Shown in pieces: positions 13,040 through 24,883 of a DNA stretch of 64,000 nucleotides. Position numbers and translations under genes: made by a program. The notes under the pieces were generated by a model, which was given only the letters and a program-made list of their open reading frames with translations, ran no database searches and was not told the origin of the DNA. Origin of the DNA: Coriaria nepalensis (lineage: Eukaryota; Streptophyta; Magnoliopsida; Cucurbitales; Coriariaceae); assembly GCA_027186245.1 (NCBI GenBank), contig CP114484.1:11852001-11916000 (forward strand). Direction: 5' to 3'. Positions within the stretch are counted from its first letter, which is position 1. Every line of letters starts with the position of its first letter.

Positions 13040-16000
13040 TCATTCCACCTTCTTGTTTGCTTTGCTGTTCGGACCGTCTTCAGTAGCAGTCTTTGACTCA
13101 TCGAAGTCCAACAACTACACACCAGAAACAATAATAATAATCGAGTAAGCATTTTACTTTTTGGTCTAAAAATTAAACCAAGTGGTCCGACATTGAAATT
13201 TAACACTAAACATCTGTTTCCCTCCTTTTAGCACCTTCTTCGACATATTTGCATTTTGACACCGGACTAATGTTGCAGTTTTTTTCATATACTGAACAAA
13301 ACTACAAAACTACATATAAATAAGGCATGGATGAAAACATTATAGTGCTAAAACAAACCTGTTTGACTTCACCATTCCATATAACATGTGCAGCCAAAAA
13401 TCCGATTACGGCAGGAACAATGTAAAGAAGTGCAGGCTGAAGAATATCACAAGAAGGCAGATGAATGAGTATCTTCTTGTTAAATTACACAGTTGATGGG
13501 TAAGAATCAAAGTAAGATTCTAGAGAGGAGTGATCATCTCCTCAAAGGTATATTATATATATATATATATAAAGAATCCAACAAAAATGTGAGGGGACAG
13601 TCCAAGCATAACTGTGAAGACAGTCCAGATAGAGAACAAATAGAAGAGGGATGTGATATAGTCACCTGCGCTGCTTGAAACCAGTTCATGACAATAATGG
13701 TAAGGATCACACCAACTGCATAGCCCATAAATGCACTTCTGAAATATCGACTCTCTTTCCCTCTGGACACATCAAATCGCAGAGCCAGCGCTACAAAGAT
13801 ACCTAAAAGGGAAAAAAAAAGTTTGTAATTCCCCAAGTATCAATACAACAAACATTAATCATTATTTATATATGTTTATCCATCCATCTAGATAGATGGA
13901 TGGATGGATGGATAGACACAAGCTTCAGACAGATGCTTTGCCAGCATTCACAGATTCAAGATGCAAATTTTGTGGCATCAGCAAATGCATCCTTGCAAAT
14001 TCAAAATTTGGTCACTCAAAATTAAAATATATTCAACTTTCAACATAATCACATATCAATCGCGGAAAAAACAGAGCTAATATATAATAGTATTAAAAAA
14101 TAATAATAAATAAAATAAAATAGTAGATGGGTATACTAAATTGTATAACTCACCGGGGATAACAATGTCCCCAAGTCCAAGCATGGAAAATGGTCTTGTA
14201 GCATTTGCTGTGGGAAATAAAAGCTGCAAGTAAACTCAATAACAATAGGAATCAGGCTACTTAAAGACATCAATTTCATTCTAAGACAAAAGTGAACCTG
14301 CATAAAGATGTAAAAATAACTAATAGAAAACCAGTAATGTATTTCAGTTAAGTTATACTAACTAACCTTTATAGGAGCATCAAAAGATTTCGCTACACTG
14401 ACCATCACAGGAGTGAAGAAGACCCAGAAAATGTCATATACGAAAAGTCCAGCCTGCAATGAAATCGGACAGAGAGGGATATTGATGAGTGGATGGAAAA
14501 GGGGGCTCGTGTTAGGTACTAAATATTTGTCTGATTGCCAATAAGTAGAATGAGATGCACAATCTTAGTATGATATACACATAAATATCCATAACACTGG
14601 TGGAGCTACGTAGTTTACTCAGGATCCAGCAAAAAAAAAAACAATTAACATTAATACACAGGTTTCACACTGTGTATGCCAAAATAATCATGTCAATTAC
14701 AAGTCACTGCAGAAATGATCCAACAGGTATGATATCTAAATATGGGAAGACATGGACAGACTCCAGCAGTAAAGAACAACTGCCTCCGATAAAAGACATT
14801 ATCAAGTACTGCATATTATTTTGACTGCATACTAAAAGCATCCCCAATAGGTGCATCTTCTATATGTAACTAACTATGAAACTGACAGCATAACCAGTAA
14901 GAACTTGCTATAGAAATACCGATCAGGATACACATTGAAATCATTAAGGCCCGCTTCTTACCAAGAGTATGGCACCTGTCTTAAAAGACCCAAGAGAAAG
15001 CATTTCAATTCCCTGCATGTGAAAAGAAATTGCCCGTTCATGTCAATTGTGTTACATCAAAATATAAAAAGTACACGATATATTTATTGACTATAATTGA
15101 TATCATAAAGTAACTTCATCTCCGACATCAGTAACATATAATAATTGCTGCCATACCTGGATACAGAATGAAAGGCCCAATGTATTGTTAGCAAGCCAGT
15201 GTTTTTTTGAAGCATACCATGCACAAAAAAAGGTTCCAGGGATTGATGCAATGATCTGGGACCTTGTGAACTCGATCTCCAAAGCTGTGTAAGAAAGGTG
15301 TAAGGAAAAATATCATTCTGCATGATAGAAGCAAGTAAGCGAGATCAAAATAAGACGAGCAGCAGACTGCTGAAAAACGGGAAAGAACACCCTATTCATC
15401 ATTGAACAATAATAAATATCATGTAATTCTCAATATTTTAGCATATATGATATTGAGCAAAAAACACAGAGCATTCACAAAGAGGGTGTGTCCTTTTGCA
15501 CATTCCCTAAATCAAAGCAACTTCTTGCTACGCATTTCAATGGTAATCGCAAAATGAAAGGTAAATTATGATATTTATCCATAACTTCACCCCTGATCAA
15601 GTGTAATGAAATCCAAAACCAGTTCAATGTTGGGCTTCATAAAAATTATGATTATGTTATAATCAACATGCATAGTCAAAGTCTCTGCCTAGTGCCACAA
15701 TTTAAGAGTGTCACCACTCGGAAAAAATGATCACTTGAGTGGATTAGTCATTAGTCAACATGGAAGATAAAAATGTGGATATCTCCAAACAATACATTAC
15801 TTACAGTGGAAATATGGGAAATGCCATGCAATAACATCTTCATTCCAATGTTTTGGCAGAAAACGTTTAATAGAAGGTAGCAGTGTTGCCCTGGACAAAA
15901 CAATAAACAGTACACAATGTTAAATGAGGGGGAAAAGAGAGGGGGGGGGGGGGGGGGAGGAAGAATCCAATGGTAACTGATTATGCCAAGGAGCTGATAG

Positions 16001-16804
16001 TTACTATTAGCATTCAAGGTGCATAGGAACATACGAAAGAGCAACGATCCCAAGCACAAAGAAGTAACACGTCAACACTGCATTAACCAAGTCCTTTGAT
16101 AGAAACTTAAAGAGTAAGAAAAGTGATAACAACATTGCACTCCCAACAAAGGGGAACCGCATGGCATGTTCCCTAGACATTGTCTCCTGCAAAATTTAGA
16201 AATACTAAATTGTCCAGAAATTTGATAACTATGGAGGAGAAAGGGAGAAGCAAAGACAGCTAAAAATTTGTTTTTTTACTCACTGAAGGTGGGTTTGGCT
16301 TCACAGATCTATGGCAACCAACATAAACTGTAAGGCAAGATGTCAATATAACATTCAAATTTGGATTAACCTTCATAATGAGGGGAGCTATCGCCAGCCC
16401 TGCATCCAAAACAGCCATGATATCAGAAAATCGCTTTAAGTAATGTGGTGTGCAAGTTATATCAAATCAGATCAGAGAGTCTGTACAGGATCGATTCAGC
16501 TGCCCACCAAAAAATGTAAAGAGACCAGTTTTAAGAAGATGGCACAATAATTGCCACAGCTATTAGTTATCTTCTTCTTTTTTTTTCTTTCTTTTTTCAA
16601 ATGAGAGAATAATTATAAATTGTTTGAATTTCTCATTTTGATACACTCTACCCCGTTAAAATTCATAACTACTGTCCCCAAAATGAATATCATAGAACAA
16701 TTTACATACTAACCAAAGCAGCTCAAATTCAATGAAACAAAAACCAGTACAAGAAATTTCGAACCTGCTAAAGCAAAATTTGCTATACGCTCACTGTTCT
16801 TCAT
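13040..16804 (-). CDS. SPP: Signal peptide peptidase (intramembrane aspartyl protease)
   Basis: Cleaves leftover signal peptides within the ER membrane. Eleven exons: 16765-16804, 16284-16399, 16035-16186, 15805-15890, 15157-15284, 14962-15012, 14367-14453, 14154-14223, 13666-13802, 13359-13436 and 13040-13114. They total 1020 nt, or 339 aa, the usual SPP size. The two catalytic aspartates are visible: FVYDIFW (Asp about 198) and LGLGDIVIPG (Asp about 239). The family's PAL motif follows at about 290-292. Multiple hydrophobic segments fit the nine-helix topology. The protein ends in KKVE, a canonical KKxx ER-retrieval signal. Intron 3 holds a G17 tract, and intron 8 a small GATG/CATC palindrome near 13880-13914. 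The gene lies head-to-head with RBL11, another intramembrane protease. Confidence 0.94.
13880..13914. repeat. CATC/GATG palindrome in an SPP intron
   Basis: Short CATC repeats are followed directly by GATG repeats with a small AT centre, giving a perfect stem-loop on either strand. It lies within intron 8 of the SPP gene and is probably just a microsatellite inversion. Confidence 0.7.
15941..15957. repeat. G17 homopolymer in an SPP intron
   Basis: Seventeen G bases on the plus strand within intron 3 of the SPP gene, where the transcript would contain a C tract. It stands out strongly from the AT-rich surroundings. Confidence 0.8.
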
Positions 16805-18257
16805 CGTTGATTAGCTATAAATTTAACAGCTTCTAAGAATGTCGATCGAGTAAACAGGCAATTTCACCCACAATTGATTCCACCACAATCAAATCCCTAC
16901 ACCGAGCAAATCAAATGATATCAGGGCCCGATTCATAATCGTAATACGAAATCAAGTAATTCAAGTACCACTTGAAAGTGTACAATTTATCAATGAAACG
17001 AGATCAGAAACGTCTACCAGTCAATAGGCGTCACGGAAATCTTCGAGCCTTGAGTCTCTGATGGATCGAAGACTCGCCAAAGAGATAGGAGAGAATTAGA
17101 GGGAGGAATTTGGGAATTTGATAATTGGCATACTTAGGGTTTTACCCAGATGAAGATAAAAATGGAAAGGCAGTTAACTGGAGCCGGTAAGAGTTAGGAT
17201 TTAAAAAACGACGACGAATTTGTTGTTACTTAAAGTTCAGTTACTGCCAATGAGCGTGGGGCTTTTCCATGAGAAATGCGATAGAGACGGACTATTTTAC
17301 ACGTGGACGAATACTACTGGGTGTTCACGGGGATAATGTTTATTTTTCCTACGTAACATATAACACTGTGTTTTTTTTGGCCAATAACATGTCACATGCT
17401 TGACGATACAGTTGGCGCTAGGGGTGATCATGAAACCCGACCGACCCGACCCGATCCGATCCGTATGATTATATATATAAAAAATTGGTAGAATCGGATT
17501 TATTAAATATTTGATATGTCGGGTTTATATTTAATAAAAATATATAGTGGATAAAATAAATGTTTTTTTTTTTTTTTAACTGACACCCTCTTTCCTAGAC
17601 TCTTAATGAGTTATGGACAGAGCCTTTCTCGCTCGATTGACGCCCTACATAGGAGTAGATCCATGATCGCCGTCCGATGCCCTCCATCCTAATTAGATCT
17701 GCGACCGTTCACTCGCCCAGTCTTCCTCTCCCTCTCCCAGTCTTCATCCTGCAGCCCTTCCTCCCTTCTTTAACGCTCGACCAATGCCCGACACCCGATA
17801 CAGCCACGTAAGAGAAGACTCTGCCCATGTGCCGCCGCACAATGCCCTACCTCCCGGCAAGATCCATTGCACCCCTCTCCTCTCCGCCTCTACTCTTCAC
17901 CCTCCACTTATGTTCTTTGTTGCCTCTGTCCTCCATGCTCCACCTCTAATTTGCGTTGCACCCCTCCTCTTTGCCTTTGCGTCACACCCCTCCAAATTAA
18001 ATCAAATCAAATACATATTCAAATAATTTAATCGGATCGGGTACCCATATCAAATTATCAAATATCCTCAACAATCGGGGCGGATCGGGTCCCTGATCCC
18101 AGGGCCCAACCCTAGTTGGCGACTTTACGAAAGTGAACCACGTACTTTGACGTCCTTTCCACCAATCAAACAAAGCCACGTCAGAGAGTCACTTCTCTTC
18201 TGTTGTTCTTTTTTTTTTTTCCCAGTTCGAGCTCCAAAAGTCTAGAACCAGTAAAAG
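16805..18257. promoter_or_regulatory. Divergent spacer between SPP and RBL11
   Basis: Head-to-head intergenic region that must contain both promoters. The SPP side (16805-17250) includes its probable 5' leader. The middle is occupied by a hAT-like element (17419-18114). The RBL11 side is then only about 140 bases of non-repeat DNA before its first ATG, with a T/C-rich stretch near 18208-18222. No TATA box could be assigned with confidence. Confidence 0.5.
17419..18114. mobile_element. Non-autonomous hAT-like DNA transposon
   Basis: A 696-base element starts TAGGGGTG and ends CAACCCTA, so its terminal inverted repeats match at 7 of 8 positions. It is flanked by 8-base direct repeats, GTTGGCGC at 17411-17418 and GTTGGCGA at 18115-18122 (7 of 8). 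Sub-terminal stretches rich in CCGACC on the left and GGTCGG-like GGATCGGGT on the right are typical of plant hAT elements. The interior is CT-rich and codes for nothing recognisable, so there is no transposase. One mismatch in the target duplication suggests the insertion is not very recent. Confidence 0.7.
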
Positions 18258-19786
18258 ATGAAGATACTGTCCAGCACAGGTCCGGCACATCCTGGACATG
18301 GCGGAAAAATTACCCTTCACAGAATCGAGCGTTTGCGTTTTCAGTTACCGTTGCGGCAGCGTTTTGAAACGGCGAAAGCTCATATCTCATTCATCAAGCT
18401 TAATATTCCCATGAACAGCGGTCTTCTTCGTCTCCGGATTCCTCCCACGGCAACACGATCGCTCACAGTATGCAAGATGAGCGGATCAGGTTAGCTTCTT
18501 CTCCTCACCTGACAACTGCAAGTGAAACGCCTAGTCTACTCTGCTCTTCATAGAGTTCTATCATTTAATTGGGGAATTTCGACAAGCATCTGGTGTGCGT
18601 TGACGTATGGTCTTCAATATGCTTGTTACTTGTTAGACATGGTATCACAGCTGGAATTGGGGAAGCCTGAAAAGAGCAGAAGACCTGAGAAGCGAGCTAA
18701 TGGAATTTTCTGGATTATTCTTCTTAATCTCGGAATATATTTAGCAGATCACGTTTTTCAGGTACGTAGTGATATATTAATAGAAACGAACTTACAGTAG
18801 AATAATATTGACCAAAAAAACGCAACTTTGAAGCAAAATGAGGACATGTTTTATATATATATGATCTCTTTATATTTGTTGTTAGGTGCGTGGAATCAGA
18901 GCTCTGTATCTGTACCATAATCGGCCTATTTGGTACCAATTTCTAACATCAACATTTTGTCATGCAAATTGGTGAGTCTGATGTTATGTCCCTTTTTAGG
19001 TTGTGTGGATTTTAAGTTTTCAGGACACTTAAATGCTGTTGTGTGCTTTTTGTTTTTTTGTTTTTTTTTTCAGGAACCATCTTTCAAGCAATCTTTTCTT
19101 CCTGTACATATTTGGTAAGCACTCCTATGCATATTTTTTCCAATATAAAAAATGTATAAAGTTGTGATATTTGGTAGTTGTGTTAATCTGTCCGAACAGG
19201 AAAGCTTGTTGAAGAAGAGGAAGGAAACTTTGCATTGTGGCTTTCTTACATTCTTACCGGCGTGGGAGCCAACATTGTTTCTTGGCTAGTTCTACCCAGA
19301 AATACTGTTTCAATTGGAGCTTCCGGGGCTGTTTTTGGGTTATTTACGATTAGTATCTTTGTAAAGGTATTTTAAACACTACAGTAAGTTAGCCACCTTG
19401 TTTATGAGTTACTATACATGAAATTATTCACACACCCTTTTTCACTTAATATATATAGATGTCTTTTGACTGGAGGAAGATCCTGGAAGTACTTATACTG
19501 GGTCAATTTGTCATAAAGAAGGTAATAACTTGCTCTTTTCTATTTCTAGAGGGAGGAAGGAAATGGTTGGATATGTTTTTAGACCGATTCGTACTTATCT
19601 GTTCTTGCCTCTTGGTGGTGATAGGTTATGGAAGCAGCCCAGGCTTCAACGTCATTATCCAGAACCTTCCCGTTCGGATCTTCAATGCAGACTGTTAACC
19701 ATATAGCTCATCTCTCTGGTGCGCTTGTTGGGGTTGTTCTTGTATATCTTCTCAGCCGAATTCCTTCTCAACCCTTGGACGACTGA
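18258..19786 (+). CDS. RBL11: Rhomboid-like intramembrane serine protease, RBL11 type
   Basis: Plastid-type rhomboid protease. Seven exons: 18258-18489, 18637-18761, 18886-18971, 19074-19114, 19200-19366, 19459-19521 and 19625-19786. They total 876 nt, or 291 aa. The first 75-80 residues are basic and Ser/Arg-rich with few acids, consistent with a chloroplast transit peptide. Catalytic machinery is intact: the His/Asn signature TFCHANWNHLSSNLFFLYIF, the GxSG serine motif SIGASGAVFGLF (Ser about 202), and the histidine in VNHIAHLSGALVG (His about 266). These match plant RBL11, implicated in chloroplast envelope protein import. A second ATG in frame (MNSGLLRL) would shorten the transit peptide. 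The region just upstream is partly displaced by the hAT-like insertion. Confidence 0.92.
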
Positions 19787-20447
19787 ATATCGGCTTTACA
19801 AAGTAGAGGCAATTGATCTCAAATACAAAATTCTATTTTTTCCGTGTAAAGTTTAAAATGTTTAGTAAAACAGCTGTTATATTCATATATACCTGAATCT
19901 TCTGTAAAATTCTTGACGCTGCCAACGGGTTAATTGAGGATCGGTGATACATCAGAAATGCTTCTAAGCTGGATTCTGCTGTTATTGGCTAATCTGATCG
20001 AACAATGATTGAAGTGCATGCTAATTGTCTTCTCTAACTTACTCTCAAAAGCTAGCTCAAAAGAGAATGGAGTTCAAACCATGTACATATATATATATAC
20101 ACACTATGACAGGCTAACTAATTTCCGACGTGGGATAAACGCAAAGTCGAAAATGCCGGCTGAAGTATGTTTTGTTATAGAGCAACTATACCTATAGAAT
20201 AAGCATGTTAATCCGTGCCTCAATTGATTTACTTTCTAATTAATTACCGAGAGAAGTGATTATAGAAATGTACTTCTTCCGCCTCAAGTACAATAATGAA
20301 CATGACGAGCAATAAAGCAATCACAATTAACTAGTTATCAATCCTAACAAAGTATTACCTGTTGATTAGGCTTAAAGGCCAAGCAAATTACGTAGTTTCA
20401 AATACTAGTATAGAAAACAGATTACATCTTTAATCCAAAAAAGAAAG
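19787..20447. other. Spacer between RBL11 and the RNase T2 relic
   Basis: AT-rich. It should contain the RBL11 3' UTR at its left end. No gene or repeat was recognised apart from a short (AT)n run near 20086-20098. Confidence 0.5.
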
Positions 20448-21400
20448 ATGAAGTCTATCTTTCTTACTCTAACCCAACTATTGTTGACAACTTGTGTTTT
20501 AGGCCATAGTCGTATGAACCGCTCATGCTTCATTCAGCAGGTAAGTTATGGATGAGTCTTCTGACTGAGAAGTTAATATTTGAGCTACTATTTCATGAGA
20601 TCGATTCCCTTTTTCCACACATCTAGTGCCCAGGATCACGTTGTAATACAGAAGAAGGATGTTGCTTCCCTCTGGTGGGAAAACCTTCGTACGATTTTGT
20701 GATTAGTAGACTCGAACGTTTTCGAGAAGACGGAGTCAAAATTACAAATCATAATGAAACCGGCAAACCTTTCAGTATCTACAAGGTTGTTTTAATTAAT
20801 GAAACATCTACATGGAATGGTATTTTATTAGCAGTATTATGAATCCTTCGATGCTGATCCTGGTACTGTATGCAATTGCAGATGCTTAATCTTAACCATG
20901 ATTTGAGAGAATTTTGGCCACCCCTAGATTGCCCTAGTCAGAATGGTGTGTCTTATTGGGAAGGTATATGGAAGCAATATGGAGTTCATTCAAACGATCC
21001 TGATCAATACAAATACTTCAAGAAAGGTATCGACCTGAAATATAAGGTGCATCTGCTTGAGATTCTTGTAAGATCAGGTAATGAAACTACTGTTATTAGT
21101 TCAATAAGAATTTTGCTTATGAAACTAAATAAAAGGTACCATAAGTATTCACGTGCTTGCAGGGATATATCCAAAAGGGAATCTTTAGAGAATAGACCCC
21201 ATACGTACTGCCTTAATATCGGCAACTGGTTTTATTCCGGCCATCTATTGTAACGAAGATAAAAAAAAGGAGAAATTCAACTTTATGAAATTCACCTATG
21301 CTTAAATGCATGTTCCTCATTCCTGCTCGACTGTCCGGGTTTCAAGCAAAATTCCGGCAAAGCCCCATGCGGGAAACTGGTAAAGTTTCCTCAATTTTAA
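20448..21400 (+). pseudogene. RNase T2 (S-like RNase) pseudogene
   Basis: Recognisable relic of a secreted RNase T2. A signal-peptide-like start (MKSIFLTLTQLLLTTCVLG, ATG at 20448) leads to CPGSRCNTEEGCCFPLVGKP. In the family this reads WPGSYC...CCYP, so the Trp is now Cys. The first active-site segment, normally IHGLWP, reads VISRLERFRED. The second, normally FWxHEWxKHG, reads YWEGIWKQYG. Both catalytic histidines are gone. After GIYPKGNL there is an in-frame TAG, after which the family frame resumes (IDPIRTALISATGFIPAIYC). A frame change in an A8 run near 21259-21266 is needed to read QLYEIHLCLNA and the terminal CGKLVKFPQF before TAA at 21398. Introns and their GT-AG borders are still visible, so this is a decayed genomic duplicate, not a retrocopy. 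Confidence 0.8.
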
Positions 21401-21555
21401 ATCACTTGATGGAATAAGAAAAATGTTGTAATTTGTTGCTATCAAATTAGTCAGATAATAAGCCCATACACAGAATATAAATCGTATGACTACGTGTGTA
21501 AATTTGTAATCTCATGTTCAAACTGGTGAATATATGATTATGAAAAACTTTGTAA

Positions 21556-22866
21556 TCACATGTTCTTTATCACTACATCCAATGACAAACCTTGCTTCAA
21601 CATTCTTCCAACAGAGTACTCCACATCATCCAATCTATCCGACATTGCATGCATCCTTATAATTATGCAGTGAATCTGTGCAAGAAAACCCGGAATCGAA
21701 ATCAGATTTGATTCATTTAACCCTGTAAGTGGCTCCTCTGCCTCTTCCCCTTTTCCAGATTCGAAATACATATGAATAAACCTCTGTGTCATATTCTCAT
21801 TGATCCCCCATCCATTGTTCATCACGGATTTGAAGAACTCTTTTGCTTGATCAAAACTTCTCTTCCTACAAAGTTACAAACCCCTTTAAATACAATCACT
21901 AATATGAACAAGCTCGGTGTGAACCCAGATTCCATCATTTCCAAGTAATATTTATATGCAATATCGATATTGTTTGATTTCACACTACCGTGTATAAGAG
22001 ATTCATAGGTTTGAAAGTCGAAAGAGAACCCAGAAGCAATTTTAGCTGAATTCCATGCTTCCATGGCTTCAGAGTTTCCCGAATGGGCAAATGCCGAAAT
22101 GAAGGTGGTGTAAGTGTGAGAAGTAGGTTTATAGGTCTCTGAGCTTTGCATTATTTCGAATAAACTGAAGGCCGTGATGACATTATTTGCAGACAAGGAA
22201 GCTTGTATGAGTGAGTTGAAAACAAGGGAAGTAGGTTTAATTCCTCAAGCTTCCATAGAAGTGAAAACCTTCATTGCAAGAGGAAGATTTCGGAGCTCTG
22301 CACAGAGAGAAATCAGCTCAGAGTAACGACCCTGATTCTTCTCATGTTCGTTCATCATTTTCTCCAACCTCCACTCTAAAACCTAGTCAAATTAATCAAT
22401 AAGCTTTGCAAAATAGGTTCGTAAAAAATAAAGGGGAATTGAAATCAGTTCCTAATAAGAAAAATTACTGCAAATCAACAATCGTCTCCTCTATTAAAAT
22501 TTATATAGCTGAAAATATTTATAGCTTTGCAAAAAGATGAAAGAAAAAAAAAAGAGCGAAGATCAGAGCGACTTACAATCTGAGCCTTCTTGGGAGATGA
22601 AGAAGACGTGAGAGACGCAAATAGCGTTTTCCAAGAAAGTTGAGAGCTAGTTAGGCAGGAACTTGTTGCTGTGCCTGTAACTGAGAATCGAGCAAACGTT
22701 TGAGTGAGGAAGTAGGTTCCTTAAGGAACTTATGGAGGAGAGGATTCGAATCCGATAGATTAGCAGAAGTGAGACGCCGAGAATTAGGAGGAAGAAGAAA
22801 TTTTAAACTTAAACCACTCTTCGCCATTGTTATAACCCGTGGAGGAGCTAACGCCATATTCTTCAA
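21556..22866 (-). pseudogene. Pentatricopeptide repeat (PPR) gene relic
   Basis: Fragments of one PPR protein appear in order on the minus strand but in different frames. The N-terminal part (MALAPPRVITMAKSGL) runs to about 22660, then the frame must shift to continue into LSWKTLFASLTSSSSPKKAQ. An intron runs from 22576 to about 22376. Exon 2 gives RYSELISLCAELRNLPLAMK, then an in-frame TGA (MEA*GIKPTS) near 22243. PPR-like helices follow (AFAHSGNSEAMEAWNSAKIA). A further shift near 21860 is needed before FDQAKEFFKSVMNNGW and DRLDDVEYSVGRMLKQGL, after which the homology stops. Two shifts, one stop and a truncated 3' end make a pseudogene the simplest reading. It is divergent from EngB with about 400 bases between them. 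Confidence 0.75.
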
Positions 22867-23272
22867 TATAGCAGTGACGAGGTAGGATCATCTGCAGGGA
22901 ATCCGGCCTCCTCAAACTTGACCGTTTCACAGAAGAATCATACCGCTAACAATTTTCGCAGTGGCGCCGGCTGGAATCGGGAAAATATAACTTGGGAGGG
23001 AAATGAAAGACAAGCCCAGGTGCTATCTGTTTAACTGAACCGGCCAGACGGATCGGGTTTACATGAACCATACCGGTTCAAACCGTTTCAATAACACTAG
23101 CTTGAAAGACTACACGTCGTCTGCGTATATTCCACATGCCGTTTATCGGCCTAAACGACAAGTCGCCGTTCATCATAGATATATGAAACTGAAAAATCGC
23201 CATAGCCTTTTTGTCCCGACCTCCAAAAACTGAAGAAGGTACGAGTTAGGGTGGGGGGAGAAAGAGAGAGAG
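22867..23272. promoter_or_regulatory. Divergent spacer between the PPR relic and EngB
   Basis: About 400 bases that must include the EngB promoter and leader. A G/A-rich stretch (about 23249-23272) precedes the EngB ATG. Nothing else is distinctive. Confidence 0.4.
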
Positions 23273-24883
23273 ATGGTTCTTCTACACTTACCTAAATTTC
23301 ACACTTTCCTCCCCGCCAAACAACAAACCCACTTCAACCTCCATATCTTCTCGCGCCCAAACATACTAACCTTCACCTCCAACCTCTTCTTCGTTCCCAA
23401 ATCAACACTCACAACCTCAGAACCAATCCACATTTCCGAATTCTCAATCCAAACCGAAGAAACCCCCCTCGAAGCAGTCACTCTCGAGAAGCTCTTCATT
23501 CCACCTGAAACGGAGGTTTCAAGCGATCTTGCCGATTTGAGCCCAAGAATCTTAAAAGGTTCCAACATAGTGCTGGGTAAGTACGCTCGCGACGCTCAGA
23601 TTACGCAAGCGGAGTTTGTGAAGAGCAGTGTGAGAACTGAAGATTGCCCTTCCGACGGATTCCCGGAATTCGCTCTTGTTGGCCGCTCGAATGTTGGTAA
23701 GTCGTCGCTGCTCAATTCTATCGTGCGCCGGAAGAAGCTGGCTTTGACATCCAAGAAACCAGGTCAGTATCACGTAGAAGAAAAAAATAAGTTGAATTTT
23801 TTAGATTTTAATTTTTGTTCCTTTTGTGTATTAAGGATTGGTTTCTGCATTTGCTCAGCGTTTGATAACTGCAACTGCAACTATAATTTCGGTAATTAGA
23901 GTTTGTGCAAACTGTATACTTGTTCTAATTTTGAATTGGGTTGCGAGGTAAACAAATTGGAGTTTTATGATACCAAACTGGAGTTTCAAAAGCTTAACCA
24001 AATTCAGTTTAGCAACAATATTCGTAAGATGCTGCACGGTTATTCGAATTAGTGAGTCCAATAATCTGTAGCTTTGTATGTTAATGGTTTGGTTTGTTTT
24101 ACTTTGTTTGCTCAACAAACATTTGAATTGTAAATTACATGATGAATCCAAGATTCCGAGTTAACTATACATGAACATATCTTCTTGCTTGTAGGGAAGA
24201 CACAATGTATCAATCATTTTCGAATCAATGATAGTTGGGTATCTGGTCGATTTGCCTGGATATGGGTATGTATTGAACTCATAACTTTTATTTTTTTCCA
24301 ACATTTTTATTCATATATTAACTAAGCCGTGCATTTAATTCCTTTAAGATATAAAGAGGTATTCTATAAACAAGTGGTAAGATTCAACTTATTAACTTCA
24401 ATTTACATGCATTGTTAGCTTTGCAGCTGCGCCACGGGATCTCCGAACAGATTGGAACAAGTTTACAAAAGATTATTTTCTCAACCGTTCCACATTGGTT
24501 TCTGTGTTCCTTCTCATAGATGTGAGCATTCCCGTCAAACAAATCGATCTTGACTATGCTAGTTGGCTCGGCCAGAATCAGGTCCCCTATTCTTCCCCTC
24601 CCTTGTATAGAATATGAATAAAGAGTATTCAGAGGCCATAACATTCTTGGGAATTTCTTTCCAGGTTCCTATGACATTGATCTTTACCAAATGCGACAAG
24701 CGGAAGAAGAAAAGGAATGGAGGGAAAAGGCCAGAAGAAAATGTGAACGATTTTCAAGAGTTGATTCGTGGGTTTTTTCAGACGGCCCCGCCTTGGATTA
24801 TGACAAGCAGTGTAACTAATCAGGGTCGAGACGAAATACTACTACATATGGCTCAGCTACGCAATTACTGGCTCAAGCACTAA
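23273..24883 (+). CDS. EngB/YihA-type GTPase with a one-base frameshift
   Basis: GTP-binding protein of the EngB family, involved in ribosome biogenesis in bacteria; the plant members are organellar. Four exons: 23273-23762, 24195-24265, 24419-24581 and 24665-24883. They sum to 943 nt, one base more than a whole number of codons. The N-terminal ~100 residues are Ser/Thr/Pro-rich, consistent with a transit peptide. G motifs are visible: G1 GRSNVGKSSL (about 137-146), G3 VDLPGYG, G4 TKCDK and G5 SSVTNQGR. Exon 2 reads INHFRINDSW, then GGG instead of GG before YLVDLPGYG, so the extra G near 24237-24239 puts G3 and everything after it out of frame. No alternative splice site repairs this. Either the assembly has a homopolymer error or this allele or copy is broken. 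Confidence 0.85.

Noticed and set aside
17784..18026. 80-residue open frame rich in His, Pro and Leu
   Set aside because: It lies wholly inside the hAT-like element, is low-complexity CT-rich sequence and resembles no protein I know.
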